Positions 33,946-44,994 of a stretch of DNA of 64,000 nucleotides are shown here, piece by piece (the stretch's first letter is position 1; the number at the start of each line of letters is the position of its first letter). Origin of the DNA: Diphasiastrum complanatum. Its lineage: Eukaryota > Streptophyta > Lycopodiopsida > Lycopodiales > Lycopodiaceae. The notes under the pieces were generated by a model. It made no database searches. It saw nothing but the letters and a program-made list of their open reading frames with translations, and had not been told where the DNA came from. The stretch lies in contig CM055101.1 of NCBI GenBank assembly GCA_029204225.1, positions 7,812,931-7,876,930 of the forward strand. The letters run 5' to 3'. The position numbers were made by a program, and so were the translations under genes.

Positions 33946-34576
33946 TGTGAAGGATTTCAGATCATTCAAGATCCAATCCATGTCCCAAATCTTTGGTTAC
34001 AATAAGGAGCAAACAACAATCCTGCCAATGTAGAAAAATCAGCATCTACATACAAAATGAGATGCAACCTCCAAGAGATACTGATCAAACATGAACCAAA
34101 ACATAAAATATGTTTGTTGTCCATACAATTATAGTACCCTACTGTATTTCACACGTGTAGAACCAAAAATAACAATAAATGATCATCTTACACATAGAAT
34201 TGCAAGATAACATCATGAGAGTGCACCAATGAGTAGTAGAACCCAAAGAGAACCATGTATAATGATGAAATGAGAGAGAGAAGAGAGAAGATGTGTCTCT
34301 CCACGAGTGTCCAAACCCTATTTGGCCACTTGGCTTTCCCTCCAAAATGTAAACCCTACTATTTTTGGGTCTAGATTCAATGTACCCCGAAGTTCAAATT
34401 TGAATCTCTCTCAAACTCGACTACCAACTTTCCCACACTTTCAAAAAGTGTTTATTGAATGTATTTTAAACTAACTTCAAAAAGTTTATCTCTAAGTCTA
34501 AAATGAGTTTTGGCCTCTTATTGACAATTTACCAAAAAATGACTAAACTAGACTAAACTAGTTGAAATCTCTCACA
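33946..34576 (-). repeat. C8 5' LTR (631 bp), TATA box deleted
   Basis: Same ends as the 3' LTR. At 34,303-34,311 an 18-bp segment holding CTTTTATAG is missing between two GAG triplets. TTTCACACGTGTAGAA at 34,147. Confidence 0.92.
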
Positions 34577-35480
34577 TACATTATGTAGATGTGTCATATC
34601 CGCTATTGTGGCATTTGTATTGTGGTTGGAAAGAGGCCTTCCAACAACAGGTGAAACAAACGGAACAACATATTCTTACCAGAGGCCAGAAGGAGTTTCA
34701 CGACTTATGGCATTTTGGAATTTTGGAATTTTGTGGCTATAGCCATGCAATAGGCACAAGAATTTCTCATTAACAAGCAATAACAACCCAATATGGCCAC
34801 TCCACTCCTCGAAGACCAGTCACCATCAAAGAGGAGATTCAAAACTTTCTAAAACAACATCCACATGAATCTTCGAGGGGTGGCTGGGGTATCAAGTTTA
34901 AGACATCAGAGATTGAAGCCAGCAAGGAGTTTTACAAGCTGTCAGTTTTGGGAGAGCAACCACCATGGCGTCGAACAGTATTTGAGAAAACTCCAAATTC
35001 CATCTGGAGTTATGTGGCAAGCTCGCGCCAACTAAGGGTGGATCCTTATTATGTGTCCATGCTAAGAAGGAATCAATGAAAGGGTGTGCCAGTGGATAGA
35101 ATCACCATCCACATACCAAATTGGCCGATCATCCATCAGAGCTTCAATTGAAATATGTTTTTTTGTAGACTTCCATAGGGCCCTTCAAGCCTATGCGCAA
35201 GAATATATTCTTTCACCAGCTCTGGCGATCAGACAGTCAGCTATATTCTCAAAAGGCTTGGCTCAATTGACATCCATAACGACAAGATGAGGCGACTATT
35301 TGCCGACATTGTGTTTTGATCCTAATCTTCCAATGGCATCATATAAGGTTCCCAATCAACTGCCAATAGCTCGACTGTACTACCATGAGGCTATGTTGGG
35401 TGGATCATGGGAGCAAAAGTTTATTTCCTAGAAAACATCGAATTGGTACCATCTTATAAAGGTCGAAAGTAATAATATCA
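34577..35480 (+). pseudogene. E right arm: Gag-like C-terminal part
   Basis: Starts HYVDVSYPLLWHLYCGWKEAFQQQVK (34,591), then TIKEEIQNFLKQHPHESSRGGWGIKFKT, EFYKLSVLGEQPPWRRTVFEKTP, SYVASSRQLRVDPYYVSMLRR and VDRITIHIPNWP, with stops and frameshifts after 35,080. Conserved-looking but not a family I can name. Mirror of 20,789-21,692. Confidence 0.5.
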
Positions 35481-35586
35481 CGAGGTGCCGTGGGACTGCC
35501 ACTAGTTTTGGTGGGGGATACTGTTGGAGGGTTTCTGGATATCAAGGCAACCCTAATTGTTGGGATTGATCATTTTTATGCTTTCT

Positions 35587-35587
<1 letters not shown>

Positions 35588-35638
<51 letters not shown>

Positions 35639-35641
35639 TGA

Positions 35642-35725
<84 letters not shown>
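35588..35725. repeat. compound microsatellite (TG)n(AG)n
   Basis: About 50 bp of TG then about 75 bp of AG, the reverse complement of 20,526-20,698 but shorter. It makes chance open frames on both strands. Confidence 0.97.
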
Positions 35726-35728
<3 letters not shown>

Positions 35729-35784
35729 AATTTTTACCTTCACTTGAGTAGTGTTAATGGATGTAGTTTTATTCTTAGTCTTAG

Positions 35785-37240
35785 ATGTGGATCATAAGCA
35801 TGTGCTTGATTATGGACTATGATATCACTCCCATGGGAACGAATCTCCGTGTGGAAATAGTGGAAGAGTTGCTGTTTACTCCAATGATTGAAAAATTTGA
35901 AGAGGACTTGCATTTGAGAAGTTTATTTCCAGATTACATACCAGTAGGAGAGGCGCATTTGTCCACAATGGTCAATTTGTTTACTGTAGAAGTTACTCGG
36001 GAGTCACGGAAAGTGACAGTTTCTTGTCCATCAGAGGCTGAGCATTCAGAAGACAGGGATACAACAAAAAAGATAATGATGCAATGGCCAAAGAACTTTT
36101 CAAAAATCATTGAGGAGTCTCGTACTTTAAAAGAGGAACCATCTTGTTTAAATCCTACGTAGGTCACTTGGGAGAAGATGATTCATATCAATTTGGGAAC
36201 GTGGTGGCCTACCGTTTGTAAGCAATGGCTGCCTATTGCAAGGATTTTGATGCTTGTGAAAGGCAAGGAGGCCGGTACCCACCATGGATTATCCATTGTT
36301 GCCTCTGCAACTGATTAAACCATTCCAAAGGTGGATTTTATTGGGAAAATTAATCCATCGTCCAAGAATGGCCATGTTTACATTGTGGTAGCTACTGATT
36401 AGGCTACCAAATGGGCCGAGGCAAAGGCTTTACGCGATGACATTGCAAAGTCGACAGCTAAATTCATATTTTAAAATATTCTAACGAGGTTTGGTTGTCC
36501 TTTGGAGATGATCGAGGACCGCATTTTATTAATGACGTGATTGTAGGGTTAATGTATTTGTTTAGGATTGTACACAAGACGTCAACCTCTTACTATCCGT
36601 AGGGCAATGGACATGCTAAGGCTACCAACAAGATTCTAAAGAGTATTCTTGGGAAGCAAGTGTTGGAGAAAGGTGGCTCTTGGCATGCTTTTCTACAACC
36701 AGCATTATGGGCCTATCACATTGCTCACAAGACATCCATGGATTTTACACCCTTTCAATTGGTGTATGGTGCAGACGCTTCAATGTCATATGAATTCATT
36801 CTACCAACTTTACAAGTATAGGCTGCTATAACATGTGGCCAGATGAGATTTTGCATGATCGGCTGCATGTTTTGGAGAAGCTAAAAGAACATCGCGGTCA
36901 TGCTTATTGGCAGAATTGGATAGCTAAACAACATCAAGTGTGATGGTTTAATCACCATATACATGAACGAAAATTGGAAAAGGGCAACTTGGTGTTGTAC
37001 TACCTAGACAACATTACAAATACTTTGAAGTCCAAGGACAACATTCGAAAGAACCGTATCAGATTTTGGATATGTTTGGTAATAATGTGCTGATTTCAGG
37101 GCATCATCCGTCGAGTATTCCTTTCGTTGTCAACAACAAATTGTATTATCCTCATGAAGCAAAGATGGATGCTAATAGAGGTTTAATCTATTTATTGTTT
37201 GATATTGTCCAAGTAGGAATTGCTTTTAATTGACGGTATC
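35785..37240 (+). pseudogene. E right arm: Ty3/Gypsy integrase, broken
   Basis: Same content and lesions as 19,000-20,466, in reverse: an intact 125-codon lead frame, zinc region, VDFIGKINPSSKNGHVYIVVATD, GCPLEMIED, NGHAKATNKIL (Glu to Lys) and a tail ending NNKLYYPHEAKMDANRG. Shared stops show that both arms were dead before they were duplicated. Confidence 0.85.
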
Positions 37241-37492
37241 TTGAGGAGTAATGGTACGGTAGTAATACGGAGAACCCCAAGGAAGTGATATTTTGGGGGT
37301 TTGTGCATTGTGATGTAACTCACGTGTATATAGCCCGTACTTTTCTTTTGGGTAGGATGTTATCTGTTATTCTTTTGAGGCCTAGGTTTTGTTCATTTTC
37401 GGGAGGATCCATATCCAGTCTTTTTTATTTGTTGTGGAATTGTTTTTAACTATATGGATTCATGATTAGAATTTCGGTTACATAAGATTAAG

Positions 37493-37846
37493 ATGGTGCT
37501 TGTTTGGATTGTTTTTGTGCGATTTATTTCTGAGTTCTTTTCTGTTTTGCCAAAATGGATGTTGGTAATGTGCCAAGAAGACCTCGTCGTCATCAATGAC
37601 AGCCTAGTGAATCAGATGCTACAATTGAAGAAGAATTTGGTGACCATGTTTGTACGACAACATAATCAGCATATTGCAACTATGGAAATGGAGCACTTTG
37701 AGGGGTTTGAGATATGGAACAGGGACTACAAACTGTCTGGCGTTAGTATTGTGTTACTCTTGGTAGACGACATCATTTTGTTCTTTGTGATAATTTTGGT
37801 AGGAGATGTTGTGCGAATCAAGCAAAAGATGATCTGCAGGTTATAG
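37493..37846 (+). CDS. E right arm: 117-aa membrane-protein-like ORF
   Basis: Identical in protein sequence to 18405-18758. It begins about 250 bp after the integrase end and stops about 370 bp before the Gag-like ATG at 38,213, so it lies between two tandem E units. A TATA-like GTATATAGCC at 37,325 lies upstream. No stop or shift, unlike the integrase beside it. Confidence 0.4.
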   Translation: MVLVWIVFVRFISEFFSVLPKWMLVMCQEDLVVINDSLVNQMLQLKKNLVTMFVRQHNQHIATMEMEHFEGFEIWNRDYKLSGVSIVLLLVDDIILFFVIILVGDVVRIKQKMICRL

Positions 37847-38212
37847 TAGTATTTTGGTGTCACTCTTTTGTGATGTCTTGGGGTTTTATGGAGTGTATGG
37901 CCTCAACTATGATTTTGTAATTTAGACTTTCTTTTACTTGTGTGTTTCTGGATTTTGTGGGGTAAGATATCTACGTTTTCTTTGGAATTATTGGTTTCAC
38001 GGGTTTACGGTTTTGAAGGATCTGATCCTTTTGTGATTTTCGGGTATGTTGCGGTTTTACAATATTATTGAGGTTACGGTGAATTCTACATTAGTGGATG
38101 TTCTAAGTTTTGCAGTTGCACTGTTTTATGTGGTTATAAGCGTCTTTGAGATTCTGGCTTCCTATTTAGCATTCCATCTGCTTGTAGTTTAGTACTACAT
38201 GCATCAATCACT

Positions 38213-38614
38213 ATGGCAACCATCACGAAGATGTTCAATTTCATACATCGTTATGAAGTAAACGTGAACTTGATTTAAACTCATTTAGGGGAGTTGAAGC
38301 TGCAGCATTTGACAAATTTCCAACCTAATAAGGTAGAGGATGCTACTAAAGAATTTATAATCAATTCTGTAGCTGTGCGAATGGAAGTTATTGTACCAGG
38401 GTTTGTGAAGTCAGCATGGAAATCATAGAAGAAGCATATTGTACTGCTTTCGAGTTACCATTCAATTTTGATGAACTCAAGGTTCCTTCTATCACCATAA
38501 TAATTTCTTTCCACCACAGGCTTTGTCAAAGGACCAGGGTTACCGTTTGAGTTTATGCAAGTCTTCTACATTGGGATTGTTAGCAGGTGGATGAGCCAAG
38601 TTTTTTTTGGAAAG
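38213..38614 (+). pseudogene. E right arm: start of Gag-like protein, truncated
   Basis: ATG at 38,213, same blocks as the left arm (MATITKMF..., GPGLPFEFMQVFYIGIVSRWM) with a stop and a shift near 38,420-38,510. It ends at GGAAAG (38,614), where C6 LTR sequence takes over; the left arm goes on for another 150 bp. Confidence 0.5.
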
Positions 38615-39103
38615 TGTGTTACAAGCAAGATCTGTCAACAAAACTTAAGACTAAGCATCATAAATGCCTCAACTCGGCTAGAGAGAGAAAATAGGAAGTA
38701 CAAAACTCGTGTAGAGAGAGAGGGCACAAAGAGCTTGTCTCCAAATTTGCATTACACACAAATTTCATCATTTTCTCAATGAGAGTACATCACATATATA
38801 TAGATCCATGGACTCTCCTCCTACTTTGAGTTGAATTGGAGTTGTGGATCCACCTCTCAAGCTATCTAGACTTATTCAAGCCACCTCACTATGTCTAATT
38901 GTGCCACCTAGTCTTTTCATGCATTAAATGTGGCATGTAAAGTACAAATGGCAGTTTCTATGGTAGCTCGAGTTTCTACTTCTACCTACCTTGAATATTT
39001 TATTCTAATATGGGTCTTTACTAAGCCAAAAGAGCTCAATTCATCTTTGGCATTTTTAGGACCCCTACTCACAACATTAGATAAATTTTTCAATATTTTG
39101 ACA
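38615..39103 (-). repeat. C6 3' LTR, end missing (489 bp)
   Basis: Minus strand TGTCAAAATATTG (39,103) to GCTTGTAACACA (38,615). The last 41 bp match 47,600-47,640 of the C6 5' LTR, which runs on for another 117 bp, so this LTR has lost its end. Confidence 0.85.
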
Positions 39104-39118
39104 CTCCTCCTAAAAATG
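39104..39118 (-). other. C6 polypurine tract
   Basis: Minus strand CATTTTTAGGAGGAG ahead of the LTR start TGTCAAAAT. Confidence 0.8.
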
Positions 39119-39880
39119 TATCTAATGTGGATCAAGCATTGATCTTGAGATAAGACCAAGATTAGACCTATGCTTTGAGAAGGCACTTTTGCAAAGTGGC
39201 TTTGTGAGAAGATCAACAATACATGAAGATGTGTCGACATGTTCTAAGTTGATTTCACCTCCCATGAGCTTTTCCCTTACAAAATGGTGTGCCACTTCTA
39301 TATGCTTGCTTCTTGCATGGAAAATAGGACTGTTTACAAGAGCTTGTGCCGATATGTTGTCACATTTGATCAAGGGAAGATCATCCTCTTTGATGCACTT
39401 TAGCTCCATGATTAACCTCTTGATCCAAAGCACCTCTTTAGTTGTTGTAGTGAGTGCTTTGTACTCGGCCTCATAAGATGATAGAGATATGGTATCTTGC
39501 TTCTTTGAAAACCAAGACACAAGATTGCCTCCAAGAAAGATAGTATATGCATTAATGGACTTTCGATCCATTTTATCACTTGCAAAATCGGAATCCGAAT
39601 AGCCAACAATGGTTAGATCTTCATTCTTGTACAATAAACCATAACCTTGAGTAGAAGATACATATCTTGAAACTCTCTTGGCCATCTTCCAATGTTGGAT
39701 CTTGGGATCTTGCATAAATTGACTCAATTTGTGCACACAATAGCTCAAATCGGGTCTAGTGATAGTAAGCCCAATTAAAGAGCCTATAAGACTCCTATAA
39801 AGTGTGATGTCCTCAAAGGATCTTTCATCACCTTTAATAGGATCTTTTACATGATATGTTGATGACTCACTAATCATCAG
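39119..39880 (-). pseudogene. C6: RNase H and RT tail (3' half)
   Basis: Uninterrupted 250-codon frame: TLYRSLIGSLIGLTITRPDLSYC, then RNase H with VGYSDSDFASDKMDRKS, SLSSYEAEYKALTTTTKEVLWIKRL and IKCDNISAQALV, ending FSKHRSNLGLI. The acidic residues are in place. It starts abruptly at 39,880 with LMISES. The missing N-terminal side is found at 51,720 (NCKGIDTPI), on the other strand, so the two are halves of one element split by an inversion. Confidence 0.88.
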
Positions 39881-40843
39881 CAATTCGAATCAGTTACTTC
39901 ATGAGACGAAGACACTTTTGTCTAAGGAATTCGAAATGACCCATTCAAGCCCTTTGCACTACCTTCTTGGAATCAAGATAACTAGAAACAGAGCGAAGAG
40001 AAGTATCACGTTAAGTCAAGAAAGGTATCTAACCAGTGTAATCTACAAGTATGGCATGGAAAACTGCAAGTCAATAGACTCGCCTATGGACCCAAGATTG
40101 AAATTGTCAAAGGATATGTGCCCAAAACTTGATGCAGAGAAGAAACAGATGTGCAACTACCCCTATCAGTCGATAGTCAGATCGATCATGTATGCCATGG
40201 TCTACACTAGACCTGATCTAGCATTTACAGTCAGCACATTGTCACAGTTTATGTCAAAAATCCCGACCTACCTCATTGGAAAGCTCTACTCAGAGTACTA
40301 ACATACATTCATGCCACTAAGCACTATGCTTTGTGTTATAATGGAAATACAGAGGATGCTTTGACGTCACTTACTTATTCTAACTCTGATTGGGCTGGTA
40401 ATGTGGACACAAGAAAATTCACATCTGGCTATCTTTGCTTTCTAGCAGGAGGACCCATATCGTGGAATAGTCGAAAGTAGAAATGCACTTTATTGTCCTC
40501 CACAGAATCAAAATATGTCGTAGCTACCTCTGTAGTGAAGGAAATTATCGCTTTAGGATCTTATGATCTCTCTAATCAGTCCAACTATACTCTATTGCGA
40601 CAATCAGAGCTGCATTGCTCTATCTCTGAACCCACAAACTCACTCTAGAACTAAACACATTGAAGTACAATTTCATTTTCTTAGAGAGAAAGTTCAGAAT
40701 AAGGATGTCGCATTAAGTTACTGTCCTACTACCAGTATGTTGGTTGATATCTTGACTAAGCCTCTGTAAAGAGAAAAGCATGTTGCATTATGTAGCTTGC
40801 TTAATTCCATCCAGGATCCTAGGAGTTAAACTTAAGAGAGGAG
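39881..40843 (+). pseudogene. C2: RT tail and RNase H (3' part)
   Basis: Opens at NSNQLLHETKTLLSKEFEM, just after where YVDD would be, then LHYLLGIKITRNRAKRS, YGMENCKSIDSPMDPRLK and YTRPDLAFTVSTLSQFM. After a frameshift near 40,265 come RNase H blocks (SNSDWAGNVDTRKF, LSSTESKYVVA, LYCDNQSCIALSLN, SMLVDILTKPL). It ends in a purine tract (40831-40843). Its missing N-terminal side lies at 51,722 on the minus strand. Confidence 0.87.
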
Positions 40844-41813
40844 TGTTGGAATTAAACATCACTCCAACTCACTAGAATTTGAGTCATCATAACTTGAATC
40901 ATTTGAGTTCGTCCTGAGCCCAATACACTATGTAAATATGAACTCTCTCTCTCTCTACAATGACACTACAACCTTACTCTCTAAAGTCGAACGTCTGTGC
41001 ATCAACCACCTAGAGCAGAATCAAAATACACGATGAACTCTTCGAGTTCGAGGTCTTCGAGTTCTTCATCTTCTTCTTCAACCTCGTTTGAATTCAAAGT
41101 CTTCGAGTTTGAGGTCCACGTCATCCTCACTGCCCCGTACGACAATGCAGACCACGCCACAGTCCACGTTAGCACTTTTTAGTAACTACGTTGTTTCACG
41201 CTCGTTTCCCATGCAGTCATTGTAACTGTTTCATGTGTATATACACGACAATTCATGAGCAGTACTAGATGGTGAAGAGACATGCATACACATGCAGGTG
41301 GAGAAGAGTGAATCAAAGTTCCTGTGTGAACTCCATTGTGTCTTAGTTATCTGATTTCTTATAATCAAAGATGTCCGAGAGAGTGAAAGCTATTCAAGGA
41401 ATAGAGATAGTTATTTAATCTGTAGCTAGCTAAGTAAGATCACTACACATAGTGTGCCACTACTGTGAACCATTATCAGGCACATGATTGTGATTTGATC
41501 ATTGTATTTACAATAAGCTTAATTTAAATTCTCTATTTTCTTATGTGCATTCCACTACGAATGTTTTTTGATAATTTTCTTTCTCACTTGATGCTCACTC
41601 AATTCTGAATGTCTAATCTTGAAGGAAACATGGTTGTCTCAAATGCCTAATTGTTTTGCTCCCTTCATGGTTGTCTTTGACACCTACTAGACATTCCTCT
41701 ATTTGATCTAAGTCAATGTGGATGTTGTAGTTTGGTAAAGTTTCTATTAAAGTTCTCTATGTTGGAGCTCTATTTTCTAATCCGCACCTAATCTCTTTGA
41801 GAGCCACCCAACA
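40844..41813 (+). repeat. C2 3' LTR (970 bp)
   Basis: TGTTGGAATTAAACATC ... GAGCCACCCAACA. Preceded by CTTAAGAGAGGAG. The end matches 12,928-12,992. Curiously it is followed at once by GAGTGGTATCAGAGC (primer site at 41,817-41,828), as if a second C2 unit had begun in tandem before being cut off. Confidence 0.88.
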
Positions 41814-41839
41814 GAGTGGTATCAGAGCACCCAACACAC

Positions 41840-43110
41840 CTTTTCATCCAGCTTCTTCCTCTTCTTATCTAGTATGTGTGCATATGCTACGCGTTCGAAG
41901 ATTTGAACATGAGCCAAATCCGGCTTCTTCTCCACCATACCTCGTGTGGGGTAGTGTGAGCAATGCTCGACTTGCCTATCATGTTCTGTAGGTAGGCAGT
42001 TGTGGCTACTGCCTCAACCCATATTGATCTTGATGCCTTTGAGTAGGCCATCATGAATCTTGTAGCTTCAATGAGAGTCCTATTCTTCTTCTTTGCTACA
42101 CCATTATGTTGTGGTGTATAGGTTGTCGTCTTCATGTGAAGGATAAATCGGTTGGAGATGTATTCTCCTCCTCTGTTAGTTCTGATCTGCTTGACTTTCT
42201 TCTCTGTCCACTTCTCAGCCCAATTTACATACTCTGTAAACTTGTCAAGAGCTTCATATTTGTTGTGGATGACCAACGTATTGTAATCATCAATAAAGGT
42301 GATGTAGTATCTTGATCCTCCTTATAGAGAGTACATCAAAGGGTCCGCAGGTGTCTAAGTGTATCAGCTCTAGGAGCTCCATTGCTCTGAAGGAATCCTT
42401 CGTGAAAGGTGTACGTGACATCTTCCCTTTGTTGCATGCGTCACAGGGTGTCAGGTTTGCATCTTTGATTCTCACTCCTGTGAATGCATTATTCTAGCTT
42501 GCTGTGTATAGCGCCATTGCGTTCATGTGGCATAGTCTCATATCCATAGAATGTTTGTAGACTCACAGACTTGATGAGCCTGCTCTGTCGGTAGGCGTAC
42601 CTTCAAGTGATACATGTTTCCTCTTCATCTGCCTTGAGCGATGAGTGTACTGGTGCTGGCATCAATCACATTGCATGTCTGATCTATGAAAGTCACATGC
42701 ATGCCTGCATCTGCTAACCTTGCAACTTATAGTAGATCTTTCTGTAGTGTCGACATATATAGGATGTCGTCTAGTCTTCTGTCTCTACCATTGGTGCTGA
42801 GCCAAAGTGCGCCAGTGCCGCTCACCTCGTGTCGCGATCCATCTCCTAGAACGATGTATCTGGAGGAGTCGATTTGTCGAAAGTCGGCGATCATCTGCCT
42901 TGTCCTCACAAAGTGAGACGTAGCTCCTGAGTCGAACTATGTCTTGAATATCGGTTGTTGATGTAGCACATATATTAGTGCACAGATAAGCAGTTGGATT
43001 TCTGGTTGCTCGGTCTTCAACCATCTTTGAGAATTCGGGCTCCTCGACGTATGATGTGATGTTCGCGCTTTCCTTTCTACTCTGCTTCTTCTTGTTTTTT
43101 GGATTGTAAA
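41840..43110 (-). pseudogene. C7: Copia protease and integrase fragment
   Basis: From 43,024 down: PTAYLCTNI..., a protease trace (the DSGATSHF-like start is lost), SSRYIVLGDGSRHEVSGTGALWLSTNGR and LDDILYMSTLQKDLL (42727-42909). Next come CDACNKGKMSRTPFTKDS, LELIHLDTCGPFDV (42290-42475) and the core with TNRGGEYISN (Asp to Asn) and PQHNGVAKKKNRTLIEA (Glu to Lys) (41887-42276). Both catalytic changes and several shifts make it dead. Cut on both sides. Confidence 0.82.
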
Positions 43111-44670
43111 GGATCTAATTTCTGGTTATTACTTAGTGAAAAGGTCTTATGTAGTAAAATAGATGATTAACTGCTCATCAAGAGACGTTTTATCAAGCAA
43201 AAAGTACTGCCCATCGTTCAGAGTTAAAATGCGCATTCTCAAATTAGATTCATTTCTAATTACACAAGCCATGCCAATGAATCTATATAGTTCCGATATT
43301 ATATGAGCAATGATTCGAATTAGTAGTCAAGCAAGTCTTGCAAATGGATCGGAGGATCTACACCACCGAGCATTCTACTTAGCAAATCAATAGACATATA
43401 GTTGTACTATATGGTAGAATTTGGATTGCTTGTTGCAGCCTGATTTAGACTAGCAAATTTATGTATTGAAATGCGCATTCATCACGTTGTATTCTCCATA
43501 ACATTTAATTGAACCATAGAGATTGCACTTAACACTCGACAACATAAGCAAAATCTTGGAAAAAATAAGTAGAACAATAGTGCGAGATACAATCATACAT
43601 CATATAAGGCCCTAAACACTACATTCGCCAATATATTTCATCTTTGTAACTGAGTACAGGGTCTCTTTATAGCCTCGCGGCTGTACTATAACTGAATCTA
43701 GTCTCGAGTTTTAAAGTTCGAGTCGTATCGATATAAGAATTCGATACGTATCGATTTTAACTTGGAAATTCTTCTATAGCCTAAAACTTCTAAAATCTAT
43801 TTTCTATAACAAAAGTGGCTTATTTGCCACAAGTAAGCATAAACTCCAATTACAAATAAATATATGGATCATGTGGGCTATCACACAATAACAAACCTCG
43901 AAAATGACTTTTCCTTAATCCTAATGCATTAATCTTTTCATTGCTAAATATACTCAATTTTAACATCATGGTCAGATTCTTCGTTAAAATTGGACTTCGA
44001 TAAAATTGGACGCATTAAATGCCATATATGCCTTACTAATCTTAATAAGGCAGCTTTTACGGGCATAAGTTTCTACCTTTCAATTTTGAAAGGTGAAAGG
44101 TGCAGCTTGTTGCTATTGCTTAAGCGGGCAGCGCCATCGCTCCTCTCAGCCAAAGCCTATGCGGGATTCATTCATTCATTTTGCTTGATTCTGGGTTGTG
44201 AGAGAGCATCGATTCATTTATTATGGCTGTCGCTGAAAGGAGGAGAGAGCATTCTTGTTTTGAGGAAGAACAGAGAGTTCTCGCATTCAGAAAGGATCAG
44301 AGAGCTTCTATTTGCTAGTTTTACTATACATTCTTTGTTGTTCTTTTTTTTCAAATAGTGATGCTGAGCTCACAGATCACGGAAGAAGCTTGTTACTGAT
44401 CTTCCTATGCTTAGAATATGGGAACAATTGCCATCAAATTGTGGATTCAAGCTTTTGGAATGGTGATCATAAGAAGAAAGCTAACATCTATTTCATTATC
44501 TCTCTCTCACAAATCTCTACCTCCGTTATCTCTCTCTCTCTTACTTTTTTTCTAATCTATCTGTGTACACAGCCTCTCTCAGCGATCACACCATCTTTCT
44601 CTCTCTCTGTCCGCCCCCTCTCAATTTCTCTCTTTTCTCTGTTGAAGGGCATCTGACCATAACGTCAGAA
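43111..44670. other. non-coding body of a possible Helitron; no sure gene
   Basis: Not retrotransposon-like. It has promoter-like CT-rich tracts (44,490-44,640), and a 122-codon frame at 43990-44358 has no known motif. If the hairpin at 44,671 is a Helitron end, this is its body. GGATCTAATTTC at about 43,108, where C7 homology stops, offers an A|TC start, but this is weak. Confidence 0.3.
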
Positions 44671-44698
44671 AACGGGCCCTAGAGGGCCCGTTATCTAA
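44671..44698 (+). mobile_element. candidate Helitron 3' terminus
   Basis: AACGGGCCCT-AG-AGGGCCCGTT (44671-44692) is a perfect 10-bp stem with a 2-base loop. It is followed by AT and CTAA (44695-44698) and then T, which fits the hairpin plus CTRR|T ending of Helitrons. The gap between hairpin and CTAA is shorter than usual. Confidence 0.4.
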
Positions 44699-44994
44699 TA
44701 CATTTTGGCCTTATATGAAAAATGCTACTACTTGAATAAGACCCTACCAAGAACATTCATTCGCATAAGAATTCTAACACAAACACATACTCGACCTTCA
44801 TAATCATTTAGGCCATAAATCCCCTTTACATTGTTTCCAACATGTAATATCATTTGGTTGGCTCAAATTGGCCGAACACATATTCTTGTCCTGGTGGACA
44901 GAAGACGAGTTCCACCAAGTTTCATTGGTTAAATCGCTTGTGGCATCTCACCACCTTACTATCACTTTCACTTTCATTTTCATTTTCATCTTCA

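Larger units (their letters stand above)
29295..34576 (-). mobile_element. C8: full-length non-autonomous Copia element (5,282 bp)
   Basis: Both LTRs (654 and 631 bp), primer site, polypurine tract and a target duplication with one change (TACAT at 34,577-34,581, TAAAT at 29,290-29,294) are present. Coding order on the minus strand is Gag, protease, then about 2 kb without recognisable integrase, RT or RNase H. This matches the TR-GAG class (terminal-repeat elements keeping only Gag), which would depend on another element for enzymes. It is inserted in the E Gag-like frame. Confidence 0.87.

Noticed and set aside
29290-34581. Treating the C8 copies in the two arms as separate insertions
   Set aside because: Both LTRs sit at the same base of E (sum 56,269), so one insertion before the arms were duplicated is simpler, although the inner flanks now differ.
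43990-44358. 122-codon plus-strand frame as a host gene
   Set aside because: No recognisable domain, no splice or start context, and it lies beside CT-rich promoter-like sequence; left as unassigned.
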